Assembly (NCBI RefSeq): GCF_030063205.1
Contig: NZ_JASISQ010000003.1
Span: forward strand, 62,001 to 126,000
Length of the DNA: 64,000 nt
From: Arthrobacter antibioticus
GTDB taxonomy: Bacteria; Actinomycetota; Actinomycetes; Actinomycetales; Micrococcaceae
Reading direction: 5' to 3'
In this document: one piece after another, positions 35,728 through 44,363 of the stretch
Numbering within the stretch: the stretch's first letter is position 1
How the letters are laid out: every line of letters begins with the position of its first letter
Notes under the pieces: generated by a model
What the model was told of the DNA's origin: nothing
The model's input: the letters and a program-made list of their open reading frames with translations, nothing else
Databases searched by the model: none
Position numbers and translations under genes: made by a program

Positions 35728-37137
35728 TTAGGTGAGGTTGGAGGTGTAATCCAGGTCGCGGGTTTCCTTCATGATCAGCAACGCAATCAAGGTCAGGACC
35801 GCCATGGAGGAGAGGTAAATACCCACCAGGACCGGGCTGCCGCCAGCGGACTGCCAGAGCGCCACCGCAATGAACGGGGCAACAGCAGCACCCAAGATGC
35901 TTGACATGTTGTAGCTGATGGCGGATCCCGTGTAGCGGACATTGGTGGGGAACAGTTCAGGGAGCAACGCCCCCATGGGCCCGAAGGTCAGCCCCATCAG
36001 TGTGAAGCCCAGGATCAGTAGTGTCATGACGCCTGCCAGGCCTGCACCGAACAGCGGTACAAAGACTAGGCCGAAGGCGATGATGGCACTGGTAACCCAC
36101 AAAAGCGTTTTGCGTCGGCCAAACTTTTCGGCCAGAGGTCCTGAGACAAGGGTGAAGATGCCAAAGAACACCACGCCAATGATCAGCATGATCAAGAATT
36201 CGTTGCGGGTGTAGCCAAGTCCGGGGACCCATGAAGCAATAGCATCGGCACCCATGGGTTTGCCAGCGGCTTCCGCTTTGGCCTTCGCGGCCTCAATAGT
36301 TGCCGGCGTGGTGCCGTAGGAGAGCGTGAACGTTGTCATCAGGTAGAACAAAACGTAGGTGGCCAGCATAACGAAGGTGCCCAGGATCAGGGGACGCCAG
36401 CTTGTCTTGAACACGCGGCCAACAGGCAGCTTGGAGACGTGCCCCTGGTCAACAACCTGCTGGAAGGCCGGGGTTTCAACCAGCTTCAAGCGCACGTACA
36501 GGCCAATGATGACCATGACCGCGCTGAGCAGGAACGGGATGCGCCAGCCCCACGCCTGGAACTGGGCTGTGCTCAGGCCGAAGCTCAGAGCAAGGAAGAT
36601 GCCATTGGCCAGGATGAAACCGATGGGAGCACCCAGCTGAGGGAAAGTTCCCCAGATGGCGCGCTTGCCGGCAGGAGCGTTCTCGGTAGCCAGCAGTGCG
36701 GCACCGCTCCACTCCCCACCCAACGCAAGGCCCTGCATGAAGCGCATAACAACCAGGAGGGCCGGGGCCCAGAACACCCAACCGGGCACAAGTGCCGTGG
36801 GCAGGCAGCCAATCAAGAACGTGGCAATACCCATTGTTAGCAGGGATGCCACCAGGGTGCCCTTGCGGCCCACCTTGTCACCAAAGTGGCCAAAGACAAT
36901 CGATCCCAGTGGGCGGGCAACGAAGGCCACACCAAAGATCGCAAACGAGCTCAGCAGGGCTGTGGCAGCGTCAGCGTTGGGGAAAAATAGTGCCGGGAAG
37001 ACCAGCACTGCTGCAGTTGCGTATACATAAAAATCGTAAAACTCAATGGTGGTGCCAATAAGGCTGGCAACAATGACCCGGCCTTTGGTGTTGACCTGTG
37101 GGTTCTCCACTGTCTCCGCTTTTTCAGGCGTGCTCAT
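35728..37137 (-). CDS. MFS transporter, metabolite:H+ symporter (MHS/ProP-like) family
   Basis: A 469-residue membrane protein with twelve predicted helices. MHS features are 'GTTIEFYDFYVYATAA' in helix 1, 'RPLGSIVFGHFGDKVGRK' between helices 2 and 3 (MFS motif A) and 'RFMQGLALGGEWSGAAL' in helix 4. It probably imports a small carboxylate, betaine or aromatic acid with protons. The ATG at 37137 (MSTPEKAETVEN) is preferred over the 16-codon extension. A perfect 12-base inverted repeat 47-78 bases upstream is a likely operator. Confidence 0.9.
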   Translation of the reverse strand: MSTPEKAETVENPQVNTKGRVIVASLIGTTIEFYDFYVYATAAVLVFPALFFPNADAATALLSSFAIFGVAFVARPLGSIVFGHFGDKVGRKGTLVASLLTMGIATFLIGCLPTALVPGWVFWAPALLVVMRFMQGLALGGEWSGAALLATENAPAGKRAIWGTFPQLGAPIGFILANGIFLALSFGLSTAQFQAWGWRIPFLLSAVMVIIGLYVRLKLVETPAFQQVVDQGHVSKLPVGRVFKTSWRPLILGTFVMLATYVLFYLMTTFTLSYGTTPATIEAAKAKAEAAGKPMGADAIASWVPGLGYTRNEFLIMLIIGVVFFGIFTLVSGPLAEKFGRRKTLLWVTSAIIAFGLVFVPLFGAGLAGVMTLLILGFTLMGLTFGPMGALLPELFPTNVRYTGSAISYNMSSILGAAVAPFIAVALWQSAGGSPVLVGIYLSSMAVLTLIALLIMKETRDLDYTSNLT

Positions 37138-37183
37138 GGGGTGGCTTTCTCTAGGGGCCCTGCCGCTCATATTCGAACAGTCC

Positions 37184-37215
37184 ATTTATGCGTGATCTGT
37201 GTCTCACGCATAAAT
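37184..37215. promoter_or_regulatory. 32-base palindrome, probable operator of the MHS transporter
   Basis: Arms ATTTATGCGTGA (37184-37195) and TCACGCATAAAT (37204-37215) are perfect reverse complements with an 8-base spacer. The site lies upstream of the transporter start. No regulator gene is next to it, so the binding protein is encoded elsewhere. Confidence 0.7.
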
Positions 37216-37352
37216 AGCCAAGCTAACAGAAATCTAGAGATTAGCGGGTAAATAGTAGCGGCAGGACGGTTTAATTCGCTCTGCGGCTTTTAATCCTAGA
37301 CCCTGCGTCCACCCACTGGACAATCTTTTCACTATGTGGACACGCTGCTGGC

Positions 37353-37437
37353 GGCCACTTCGATTTCTGCGCACCGTGAAGTGGCCAGGTGCCGCAGCGC
37401 TCACCGTAGCGGCACGCCAGCACTCAACGGTGCGCAG
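37353..37437. repeat. Interleaved inverted repeats in the 3' region of the quinone reductase gene
   Basis: There are three perfect stems: GGCCACTTC/GAAGTGGCC (37353-37361 with 37378-37386), CTGCGCACCGT/ACGGTGCGCAG (37367-37377 with 37427-37437) and GTGCCGC/GCGGCAC (37389-37395 with 37409-37415). The first two interleave in the manner of a pseudoknot. It could be a structured 3' RNA, a terminator or a REP-like element. Confidence 0.65.
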
Positions 37438-37448
37438 GAGTCCAAGTG

Positions 37449-38882
37449 CTACATGTGCACGTGCAGGCGCCGGGCGGCCTCGGAGATGGAGCCTGACATG
37501 GACGGGTACACGGTGAAGGTGTTGGCAACGTCATCCACGTGCAGTTTTTGGGTCACGGCTAGGGCGATCGGGAAGATCAGTTCACAGGCGCCAGCGCCCA
37601 CCACCACGCCGCCAATTACTGTGCCAGAACCCTTACGGGCAATGATCTTGATGAACCCGTCATTGACGTTTCTCATCTTGGCCCGCGCGTTGGTTTGCAG
37701 GGACAGCTTGATAACATCCCCCTGGTACTTACCCGAGGCCAGATCCGCTTCCGAGACGCCCACGGAGGCAATCTCAGGGGATGTGAAGATATTGGAGGAG
37801 ACCTGATTGAGCTTCAGTGGGCGCACACCATCGCCACCCAGGTGGGCTACGGCGATGCGGCCCTGCATGGCAGCCACGGAGGCCAGTGCAAACACGCCCG
37901 TGCAATCCCCCGCCGCGTAGACGTTGGATGCACTGGTGCGGGAAACCCCGTCAACTTTAATGTGGCCGCTGGGCGTGACTTCAACACCAGCAGCTTCCAA
38001 ACCAATGTCGGTGGTGTTTGGAATGGAGCCAACACAGACCAAGCAATGCGTACCGGTGACCTTGCTGCCATCGCCCAACGTGACAATGACGCCGTTCTCG
38101 GTGCGTTCTACCGACTCTGCGCGCGAGCGAGAGAGCACGCGCAGGCCACGCCGTTCAAAGACGTCCTCAAGCACGGCCGCGGCGTCAGAGTCTTCACCGG
38201 GCAGCACCTGCTCACGGCTGGAAATCAAGGTGACTTTCGAGCCTAGGCCGTTGAATGCCGAAGCGAATTCCGCACCCGTGACACCGGAGCCCACCACAAT
38301 GAGTTCCTTGGGCAGTTCATCGAGATCGTAAATCTGCGTCCAGTTCAGGATGCGTTCCCCGTCAGGCTGGGCGGTGGCAAGCTCCCGTGGGTGGGCGCCC
38401 ACGGAGATCAGAATCGCATCAGCTTTGATGATCTCCTTGGATTCTCCGCGGTCAACCTCAATGGTCCTGTTATCCAGGAGCCGGCCGGTGCCAATGACGA
38501 TTTTGACTCCTACCGCTTCAAGCCCGCGCCGAATATCGGTGGACTGTTCACGGGCCAGCAGCATCACGCGTTCGTTGATGTGCTTCAGATCGGCCTGCAT
38601 GACCGTCTTGGGGTCACCATCCTGGGCGTTGAAACTCACACCCATCTCAGTAGAGTCAACGCTGCGGTTCATGGCCTCAGCCACGGCGATCAGCGTTTTG
38701 GACGGGACCACATCGGTTAGAACGGCCGCACCGCCTACACCGGAGCGTTCCACAATGGTCACTTTGGCTCCCATTGAGGCAGCCACCATGGCGGCTTCAT
38801 AGCCGCCTGGACCGCCGCCAAGGATGGCCAGGCTGGGGAGGGCAAAGGGATTAATGATATCTGGTTGGCTCGTCACAATCAT
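37449..38882 (-). CDS. LpdA-type NAD(P)H-quinone dehydrogenase (flavoprotein disulfide reductase family)
   Basis: A 477-residue cytosolic flavoprotein. The N-terminal FAD motif 'ILGGGPGGYEAAMVA' is at about residues 15-29. The usual redox CxxxxC is replaced by 'GVGGAAVLTDVVPSKTLI', so it cannot act as a lipoamide or thiol reductase and instead matches mycobacterial LpdA (Rv3303c), a quinone reductase. 'GSGVTGAEFASAF' binds NAD(P)H and 'YAAGDCTG' closes the FAD site. The ATG at 38882 (MIVTSQPD) has AGGGAAG upstream. It is divergent from the PNP gene. Confidence 0.9.
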   Translation of the reverse strand: MIVTSQPDIINPFALPSLAILGGGPGGYEAAMVAASMGAKVTIVERSGVGGAAVLTDVVPSKTLIAVAEAMNRSVDSTEMGVSFNAQDGDPKTVMQADLKHINERVMLLAREQSTDIRRGLEAVGVKIVIGTGRLLDNRTIEVDRGESKEIIKADAILISVGAHPRELATAQPDGERILNWTQIYDLDELPKELIVVGSGVTGAEFASAFNGLGSKVTLISSREQVLPGEDSDAAAVLEDVFERRGLRVLSRSRAESVERTENGVIVTLGDGSKVTGTHCLVCVGSIPNTTDIGLEAAGVEVTPSGHIKVDGVSRTSASNVYAAGDCTGVFALASVAAMQGRIAVAHLGGDGVRPLKLNQVSSNIFTSPEIASVGVSEADLASGKYQGDVIKLSLQTNARAKMRNVNDGFIKIIARKGSGTVIGGVVVGAGACELIFPIALAVTQKLHVDDVANTFTVYPSMSGSISEAARRLHVHM

Positions 38883-38963
38883 CCATTCTTCCCTAGCGGA
38901 GACTTTGCACCAACTTAGCCAAGGCAACAGGGCCCAACAGTGCGCCGCAGCGCGTTGTGCCGG

Positions 38964-38969
38964 TATGTT
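38964..38969 (+). promoter_or_regulatory. Leaderless -10 box of the PNP gene
   Basis: TATGTT is followed by 6 bases and the GTG at 38976. Confidence 0.55.
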
Positions 38970-38975
38970 GGTTCT

Positions 38976-39797
38976 GTGACTAATTCTCAGGCCTTGGCCC
39001 ACACTGACCCCAGCGATCTTGCCCGCGATGCGGCAGCCTACATTGCACAACACACAGGAGTTGCCCACCATGACCTAGCCGTGGTGCTGGGTTCGGGATG
39101 GGGTGAAGCTGCCGGTCTCATTGGTGAGGTCACGGCAGTTCTGGATGCCGCTGACGTGCCCGGATTCTCCGCGCCGGCCGTGGTGGGGCATACAGGTTCA
39201 TTGACATCCATTCGCACCCCGGCAGGAAAAAACGTGTTGGTGTTGGGTGCCCGCACCCACTTCTATGAGGGCCGCGGAGTGCGTGCAGTAGTTCACGGCG
39301 TGCGCACGGCTGCTGCCACAGGAGCAAGCACCATTGTGCTGACTAACGGTTGCGGTGGCCTCAATGAGGCGTGGGCCCCGGGCACTCCTGTGCTGATTAG
39401 CGATCACATCAACCTGACGGCGGCCTCTCCGCTGGAGGGCGCCACTTTCGTGGACCTGACGGATCTATATTCAGCACGGTTGCGTGCGCTGGCCCGCGAG
39501 GTGGATCCCACCCTTGATGAGGGTGTTTACGCGCAGTTCACCGGCCCGCATTATGAGACCCCGGCGGAGGTGCAGTACGCCAAGCGTATTGGCGCTGATC
39601 TGGTTGGCATGTCTACGGCGTTGGAGGCCATCGCCGCCCGTGCCGCAGGCATGGAAGTTTTTGGCATTTCCCTTGTCACCAATCTGGCTGCCGGGATCAG
39701 TCCCACACCGTTGAGCCATGGTGAGGTCATTGCCGCGGGCGAGGCTGCCGGGCCCAGGATTTCGGCCTTGTTGGCAGACGTGATTGCTAAATTATAG
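38976..39797 (+). CDS. Purine nucleoside phosphorylase
   Basis: A 273-residue trimeric-type PNP that splits purine (deoxy)ribonucleosides with phosphate. Motifs: '[11 protein letters not shown]' near residues 34-44, '[11 protein letters not shown]' for phosphate binding, '[12 protein letters not shown]', '[10 protein letters not shown]' and '[21 protein letters not shown]'. The GTG at 38976 is supported by a leaderless promoter. It starts the salvage set with the sugar phosphomutase and DeoC. Confidence 0.93.
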   Translation: MTNSQALAHTDPSDLARDAAAYIAQHTGVAHHDLAVVLGSGWGEAAGLIGEVTAVLDAADVPGFSAPAVVGHTGSLTSIRTPAGKNVLVLGARTHFYEGRGVRAVVHGVRTAAATGASTIVLTNGCGGLNEAWAPGTPVLISDHINLTAASPLEGATFVDLTDLYSARLRALAREVDPTLDEGVYAQFTGPHYETPAEVQYAKRIGADLVGMSTALEAIAARAAGMEVFGISLVTNLAAGISPTPLSHGEVIAAGEAAGPRISALLADVIAKL

Positions 39798-39818
39798 GAG
39801 TTCGCCCCGAAGTCCGGT

Positions 39819-39824
39819 TACATT
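39819..39824 (+). promoter_or_regulatory. Leaderless -10 box of the phosphohexomutase gene
   Basis: TACATT is followed by 6 bases and the GTG at 39831. It lies only 22 bases after the PNP stop, so the mutase has its own promoter. Confidence 0.5.
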
Positions 39825-39830
39825 TGTCTC

Positions 39831-41705
39831 GTGAGACATCTTAATGAGTTCCGCTCCGAGTCCAATGCTGCGCTCGAGGCTGCGGCCTTGAAGACGGCCG
39901 CTACGCAGTGGGCCACCCATGACCCCGATCCGGCCACCGCCGCGCAATTGCAGGCCTTGATCGCCAGCACGGATCCCTCCGACGCTGCCGAGCTGGCTGA
40001 TAGTTTTGCCGGCGATCTGCAGTTTGGCACGGCGGGTCTGCGGGCGGCCATGGGTCCTGGTCCCAACCGGATGAACAAGGTGGTGGTGCGCCGCGCCGCT
40101 GCCGGGGTGGCCGCTCACCTGCTGGCCCTGGCCCAAAAGGATCAGGCCCACAAGGATCAGGCCCAGGAGGAACTGGCCCAGGAGGAACTGGCCCAAAAGG
40201 CCCCGGACGACGTCGGAACCTCCTTCGCGTCTTCTCTCACCTACCAGCCCAGGGCTGTCGTGGGATTTGATGCCCGCTACAACTCAGCGGACTTTGCCCA
40301 GGAAACTGCCGCTATCTTCACCGCGGCAGGGATTGAGACGTTCCTGCTGCCGGCACCGCTGCCCACCCCTGTTCTGGCCTTTGCTGTGCGCTCTCTGGGG
40401 TGTGAAGCAGGCGTGATGGTCACGGCCAGCCATAACCCGGCCAGGGACAACGGTTACAAGGTCTATCTTGGTGGCCGGGCCGTGGAGGCAGAAGCCCGCG
40501 GCGTACAAATTGTGGCTCCGCATGATGCGCTCATCGCCGGGCACATCAAGGCGGTAGCGAACTCCGGCGAAATCGGCGAAACCTCCTCCATCACCTTGGC
40601 CCCCAATGGGTGGAGCGTTCTGGACCCCGAGTTTGTTGAACGCTACAAGATAGCGGTGGTGGCCCTGGCTGACAGCGCTGTTTTCCCTGACCGGGATATC
40701 AGAATTGTCCATACCTCCCTGCACGGTGTGGGGCATGAGACGGCCATGGATGTGCTCCACAACGCCGGCTTCACCGACGTTCACGCCGTTCCCGAGCAGT
40801 CCGCCCCTGATCCCGATTTCCCTACTGTCACCTTCCCAAACCCGGAAGAGCCCGGAGCCATGGACCTGGCGTTTGCTTTGGCGCGGGAGGTGGGCGCAGA
40901 CGTGGTCCTGGCCAACGATCCCGACGCCGACAGGGCCGCAGTGGGCGCCCTGGATCCAAATACTGGTCAATGGCGTCAGCTTCATGGGGACGAGGTGGGT
41001 GCCCTGCTGGGTGCCCACATGGTCGTCAGGGATCAGGACCCAAGTGGCGCAGAAACAAGGGTGTTCGCCAACTCCATTGTTTCTTCCAGACTGCTGGCCA
41101 AGATTGCTGCAGCTGCAGGGTACCGCCACGTCCAGACGCTGACAGGCTTCAAATGGATTTCGCGAGTTCCCCAGTTGACGTTCGGTTACGAGGAGGCGCT
41201 GGGCTATTGCGTGGCGCCGGAGCTGGTCCGGGACAAGGACGGGATCTCGGCAGGGTTGCTCATTGCCGAGATGGTTGCCGCGCTTAAGGCTGCCGGGCGC
41301 ACGCTCTTTGACGTACTGGATGGGCTGGCGTTAGCTCATGGTTTGCATGCCAGCACTCAGGTCAGCATCAGAGTTGAGGACCCCCAAGGCATAGCGGACA
41401 TGATGGCCGGGCTCCGGGCTGAACCGCCTGTCAGCTTTGATGGCTCAGAGGTTGCACAGTTCACGGATTTGGCGCAGGGTTCACCCGAGCTGCCGGCCAC
41501 CGACGGTTTATCATTCTTGACGGAGAATGGCACACGGGTGATTGTGCGCCCCAGCGGCACCGAGCCAAAGCTCAAGTGTTATCTGGAGGTGATAGTGCCC
41601 GTGGCAGATAAAGACCAGCTCAGTGCAGCCCGGGAGGAAGCCAACCGGGCCTTGGCCGCCGTCGTACAGGACACAAAAGCGGCGCTGGGACTGGCAGCCA
41701 GCTAA
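39831..41705 (+). CDS. Phospho-sugar mutase (phosphoglucomutase/phosphomannomutase family)
   Basis: A 624-residue cytosolic enzyme of the alpha-D-phosphohexomutase superfamily. The phosphoserine is Ser200 in 'VMVTASHNPARDNGYK', metal binding is 'LANDPDADRAAV', the sugar loop is 'GYEEALGYCV', and the phosphate-binding tail is 'VRPSGTEPKLKCYLE'. Between the first beta strands it carries an odd insertion of five-residue repeats (AQKDQ, AHKDQ, AQEEL, AQEEL) encoded by 15-base repeats. Next to PNP and DeoC it may act on deoxyribose or ribose phosphates as well as hexose phosphates. Confidence 0.92.
   Translation: MRHLNEFRSESNAALEAAALKTAATQWATHDPDPATAAQLQALIASTDPSDAAELADSFAGDLQFGTAGLRAAMGPGPNRMNKVVVRRAAAGVAAHLLALAQKDQAHKDQAQEELAQEELAQKAPDDVGTSFASSLTYQPRAVVGFDARYNSADFAQETAAIFTAAGIETFLLPAPLPTPVLAFAVRSLGCEAGVMVTASHNPARDNGYKVYLGGRAVEAEARGVQIVAPHDALIAGHIKAVANSGEIGETSSITLAPNGWSVLDPEFVERYKIAVVALADSAVFPDRDIRIVHTSLHGVGHETAMDVLHNAGFTDVHAVPEQSAPDPDFPTVTFPNPEEPGAMDLAFALAREVGADVVLANDPDADRAAVGALDPNTGQWRQLHGDEVGALLGAHMVVRDQDPSGAETRVFANSIVSSRLLAKIAAAAGYRHVQTLTGFKWISRVPQLTFGYEEALGYCVAPELVRDKDGISAGLLIAEMVAALKAAGRTLFDVLDGLALAHGLHASTQVSIRVEDPQGIADMMAGLRAEPPVSFDGSEVAQFTDLAQGSPELPATDGLSFLTENGTRVIVRPSGTEPKLKCYLEVIVPVADKDQLSAAREEANRALAAVVQDTKAALGLAAS
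40131..40190. repeat. 15-base tandem repeats within the mutase gene
   Basis: Four consecutive 15-base units: GCCCAAAAGGATCAG, GCCCACAAGGATCAG and two identical GCCCAGGAGGAACTG. They encode a short Ala/Gln/Glu/Lys-rich helix-like insertion. Confidence 0.9.
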
Positions 41706-41789
41706 CCGCAGCAACAGCGCCCACGCGGTTTTCACGAACTCATGTGGCACCATAGTAGGTCTACAACCGCACTTGGGAAGGTACTCATC

Positions 41790-42497
41790 ATGACACCCAA
41801 CAGCCCCTTCACGGCTAATAACGCCGCTGACGATCTGGCCGCCTACATTGACCACACCCTTCTGGCGCCTCAGGCCAGCCGGGAAGAGATCCTGAAGCTG
41901 TGCAAAGAGGCAGCCGAGCACCACTTCAAGTCTGTCTGCGTCAACCCCGTCTGGGTAGAAACGGCCAAGAAGGCGTTGCTGGGATCAGGGGTGCTGACCT
42001 GCACAGTGGTGGGATTCCCGCTGGGTACCCACAACACTGATGTGAAGGTGTTTGAAGCTCGCGGGGCCACCATGGACGGCGCGGATGAGATTGACATGGT
42101 GATCAACATCGCCTCCGCCCGCGCACTGGATAAGGAAGCGCTCGTGTCTGATATTTCCGCTGTGGCTGAGGTGGTTCACGGTGAAGATTCCTTGCTGAAG
42201 GTCATTATTGAGACCTCCCTGCTCAGCGACGCTGAAAAGGTGCTGGCGTGCCAAGCCGCGGTGGAAGCCGGGGCCGATTACGTGAAAACGTCGACAGGTT
42301 TCAACGGTGGCGGCGCCAATGCCTCGGATGTCTCGCTCATGCGTCAAACCGTGGGCCCGGACGTTGGTGTGAAGGCATCAGGTGGCGTGCGTACCCGCGA
42401 AAAAGCACTTGAAATGATTGCCGCCGGGGCCACCCGGATTGGCACCAGTTCAGGCATTGCCATCGTCACCGGCGGTGCAGGCACCAGTTCGTATTAA
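41790..42497 (+). CDS. deoC: Deoxyribose-phosphate aldolase
   Basis: A 235-residue TIM-barrel aldolase that splits 2-deoxyribose 5-phosphate into acetaldehyde and glyceraldehyde 3-phosphate. The Schiff-base lysine is Lys166 in 'DYVKTSTGF', the second lysine is in 'VGVKASGGVRT', and 'IDHTLL' starts the barrel. The ATG at 41790 has GGGAAGG 8 bases upstream. It completes a nucleoside salvage pathway with PNP; its product acetaldehyde could feed the aldehyde dehydrogenase at 29665. Confidence 0.94.
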   Translation: MTPNSPFTANNAADDLAAYIDHTLLAPQASREEILKLCKEAAEHHFKSVCVNPVWVETAKKALLGSGVLTCTVVGFPLGTHNTDVKVFEARGATMDGADEIDMVINIASARALDKEALVSDISAVAEVVHGEDSLLKVIIETSLLSDAEKVLACQAAVEAGADYVKTSTGFNGGGANASDVSLMRQTVGPDVGVKASGGVRTREKALEMIAAGATRIGTSSGIAIVTGGAGTSSY

Positions 42498-42581
42498 TCC
42501 GTACTAAGATCATGGGTAGATAAGCGCGCCGGCTCTCCGGTGCACCCCACCCAGTTCCCCACCTTGGGGTAAGGAGGAACC

Positions 42582-42806
42582 GTGTCCAACGGTAGCTACC
42601 GCCGCGAGAATGATCTTGTGCAGTCCGTCGTCTTGTTTGTTATCTTCTTCGCCTTGTTTCTTGGCGGAATCTTTGCCTTCTCCTACTGGTCCCTGGAGAG
42701 CTTTGCGCACGCGTTTGTGCCCGCCGGTCTTGGTCTGGGCTTGTGCACGCTGGCCATCTTTGTCCCTGTAACAATCATGGGCCGCTCCAACTCCGCTGGT
42801 GAGTAA
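42582..42806 (+). CDS. Hypothetical two-helix membrane protein
   Basis: A 74-residue protein with two hydrophobic helices (about residues 15-36 and 43-65) and short polar ends. A near-perfect ribosome binding site AAGGAGG lies 5 bases before the GTG. No family is recognised. A strong terminator follows. Confidence 0.8.
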   Translation: MSNGSYRRENDLVQSVVLFVIFFALFLGGIFAFSYWSLESFAHAFVPAGLGLGLCTLAIFVPVTIMGRSNSAGE

Positions 42807-42824
42807 GTAGTTGTAACAAAAGTA

Positions 42825-42868
42825 ACCCGCACCAAATGATCCTTGGATCATTTGGTGCGGGTCTTTTT
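42825..42868 (+). terminator. Strong Rho-independent terminator
   Basis: An 18-base stem (ACCCGCACCAAATGATCC with its complement) and a 2-base central gap, followed by a CTTTTTG tract. Confidence 0.92.
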
Positions 42869-42911
42869 GTAATGAACGACGGCGTCACTAACCTTCTACG
42901 CCTGCCCCGGT

Positions 42912-43250
42912 TCAGGGATGGCCGGCATCTGTGCGGGCAGTGGTGGCCTCAACGCCTACCACTGTGGCCAGCAAATCTTCAATGGTATTTTCCATCCACT
43001 TAACGGCGTCTCTGGTATCGTTTGGCGCTGATCCGCTGGTTGGGCTCAGGGCGTTCAAGGCCAGGTAATCCCTTAGTTTGTCCTTGAGCTCCACGACGAG
43101 CTCAACGATCTCCCCCGAAACTTGTTGGTGTTGCTGCGCGCGGGATTGACGCACTCGTCTTTGGCCTACAAGAGTCAGCGGTCGCAGACTTTCTGGTGTA
43201 ATTTCAGGGTTGCTGCCTGTGGCATTGTCATTTTCTCGTGGCGCTCTCAT
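42912..43250 (-). CDS. Hypothetical small helical protein
   Basis: The frame encodes 112 residues from the ATG at 43250 (MRAPRENDNATG) or 123 from a TTG at 43283. The middle part ('SGEIVELVVELKDKLRDYLAL') reads as an amphipathic helix with plausible codon use. Both ends are polar. The start lacks a good ribosome binding site. No family is recognised, so this is a moderate-confidence gene call. It is convergent with the 74-residue membrane protein gene. Confidence 0.5.
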   Translation of the reverse strand: MRAPRENDNATGSNPEITPESLRPLTLVGQRRVRQSRAQQHQQVSGEIVELVVELKDKLRDYLALNALSPTSGSAPNDTRDAVKWMENTIEDLLATVVGVEATTARTDAGHP

Positions 43251-43536
43251 GGCAGCAACCCGGCCGTGGCATAAGCCAAGCAACCTGTCAGCAGCGGTGT
43301 TCTGTGTTGCAGTCGATTCATTGACATTGCGTCACTCCCCCGTAAATCGCGACTATTGATATTGCGCCGGGGTCTGGGGCGAATATCTCATTGTAGATGG
43401 ACAAAGGAAGAATAGGTAACAATTTCTCGTGTCTTCTGGGTAGTTAGCGTGAAAAACGGGCATAGGGTGGAGGGACATCAGTAATCCAGTGATGTGTTTC
43501 AGTGCTTTTTAATCAAATCCAAGGAGGCGCGTTCCC
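43251..43536. other. Intergenic region without a clear gene
   Basis: This is AT-richer than its surroundings. No convincing coding frame is seen. It presumably holds the promoter of the leader ORF and the GAF-ANTAR genes. A strong SD sequence AAGGAGG (43521-43527) belongs to the short ORF that follows. Confidence 0.5.
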
Positions 43537-43647
43537 GTGCCTCTCAATGCCTGCGCTAATGCCTCATGGTTGAATGTGTCTACTCTCATCCGTCCGGTCT
43601 CTGCGTCAACTTCTGCGGTTGTGACTATGAGCACAGCCAATGGTTGA
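43537..43647 (+). CDS. Putative 36-aa leader peptide upstream of the first ANTAR gene
   Basis: A GTG at 43537 lies 9 bases after a perfect AAGGAGG. The frame (MPLNACANASWLNV...) ends at a TGA at 43645-43647, overlapping the first 8 bases of the GAF-ANTAR gene. That gene has only a weak ribosome binding site, so its translation may depend on termination of this ORF. Whether the peptide itself has a function is unknown. Confidence 0.5.
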   Translation: MPLNACANASWLNVSTLIRPVSASTSAVVTMSTANG

Positions 43648-44326
43648 AAGTGTGGACTCTGAATTTGCCCATTTTGGGGCTGAGCTATGTGCAAGCTTTC
43701 TGCAGAAGTTGCCCATTACTGGTATCTCTATGTCAGCATCTTCGGGCTTTGGACCAGAAACCTCGGTGTTTTCCAGCGACACCACCTCTGCCGGGATAGA
43801 TGAGCTGCAATTCGATTTGGGGGAAGGGCCCCGGTGGACTGCGCTGCAAACGCGCCAGCCGGTGTTGCTCCCAGACGTTAAATTGGAGGCGCCTGTAAGC
43901 TGGCCTGTTTTTAGTAAAGCCGTCTCCGAATTTGAGGTAGCCGCCATATTTGTGTTCCCACTGCGTGTTGGTGCCGTAGATGTGGGTCTTATAGAAATGT
44001 ATAGCTCAACGCCAGGATCTTTGGAATCCGCGGATTATTCACTAGCCATTCAGCTTTGCGAGGCCGCCTCCTGGCACCTTTTACGGTACATTTTGTCCCT
44101 AGGTCCGGCTGAGGGCACCCAAAGCATGGAGCCCTCAGAGTCCACAGAGCGAGTTTCCCGCCGGGCAATCCACCAAGCCACGGGTATGGTTTTGGTCCAA
44201 ACAGGACTGTCGGCCACGAATGCGCTTTTGTTATTACGCGCCCACGCTTTTTCACATGATCAAACAGTGCATGAGGTCTCACGTGATGTGGTCAGCAAAC
44301 GGCTTGACTTCACACAACACGGATGA
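43640..44326 (+). CDS. GAF and ANTAR domain regulator 1
   Basis: A 228-residue cytosolic protein: a GAF-like sensor (about 10-150), then an ANTAR domain (about 172-225) with 'IHQATGMVLVQTGLSATNALLLLRAHAFSHDQTVHEVSRDVV'-type helices spread over residues of about 175-216. ANTAR proteins bind paired RNA hairpins and prevent termination. The conserved Ala and aromatic positions of the ANTAR core are partly altered (His-Gln-Ala-Thr-Gly for the usual Gln-Ala-Lys-Gly). It starts inside the leader ORF. It is 37 bases upstream of a second GAF-ANTAR gene. Confidence 0.85.
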   Translation: MVESVDSEFAHFGAELCASFLQKLPITGISMSASSGFGPETSVFSSDTTSAGIDELQFDLGEGPRWTALQTRQPVLLPDVKLEAPVSWPVFSKAVSEFEVAAIFVFPLRVGAVDVGLIEMYSSTPGSLESADYSLAIQLCEAASWHLLRYILSLGPAEGTQSMEPSESTERVSRRAIHQATGMVLVQTGLSATNALLLLRAHAFSHDQTVHEVSRDVVSKRLDFTQHG

Positions 44327-44363
44327 GGCGATCTCCGCGCTCCTAGAGGAGTAGAATTAACAA

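Noticed and set aside
40284-41129. 281-codon frame opposite the phosphohexomutase
   Set aside because: It is antisense to a gene with all catalytic motifs. Its composition (Gly/His/Val-rich) is typical of shadow frames.
43566-43799. Cys-rich plus-strand frame overlapping the start of the first ANTAR gene
   Set aside because: It is a third-frame shadow without a start signal. The GAF-ANTAR frame and the leader frame account for the region.
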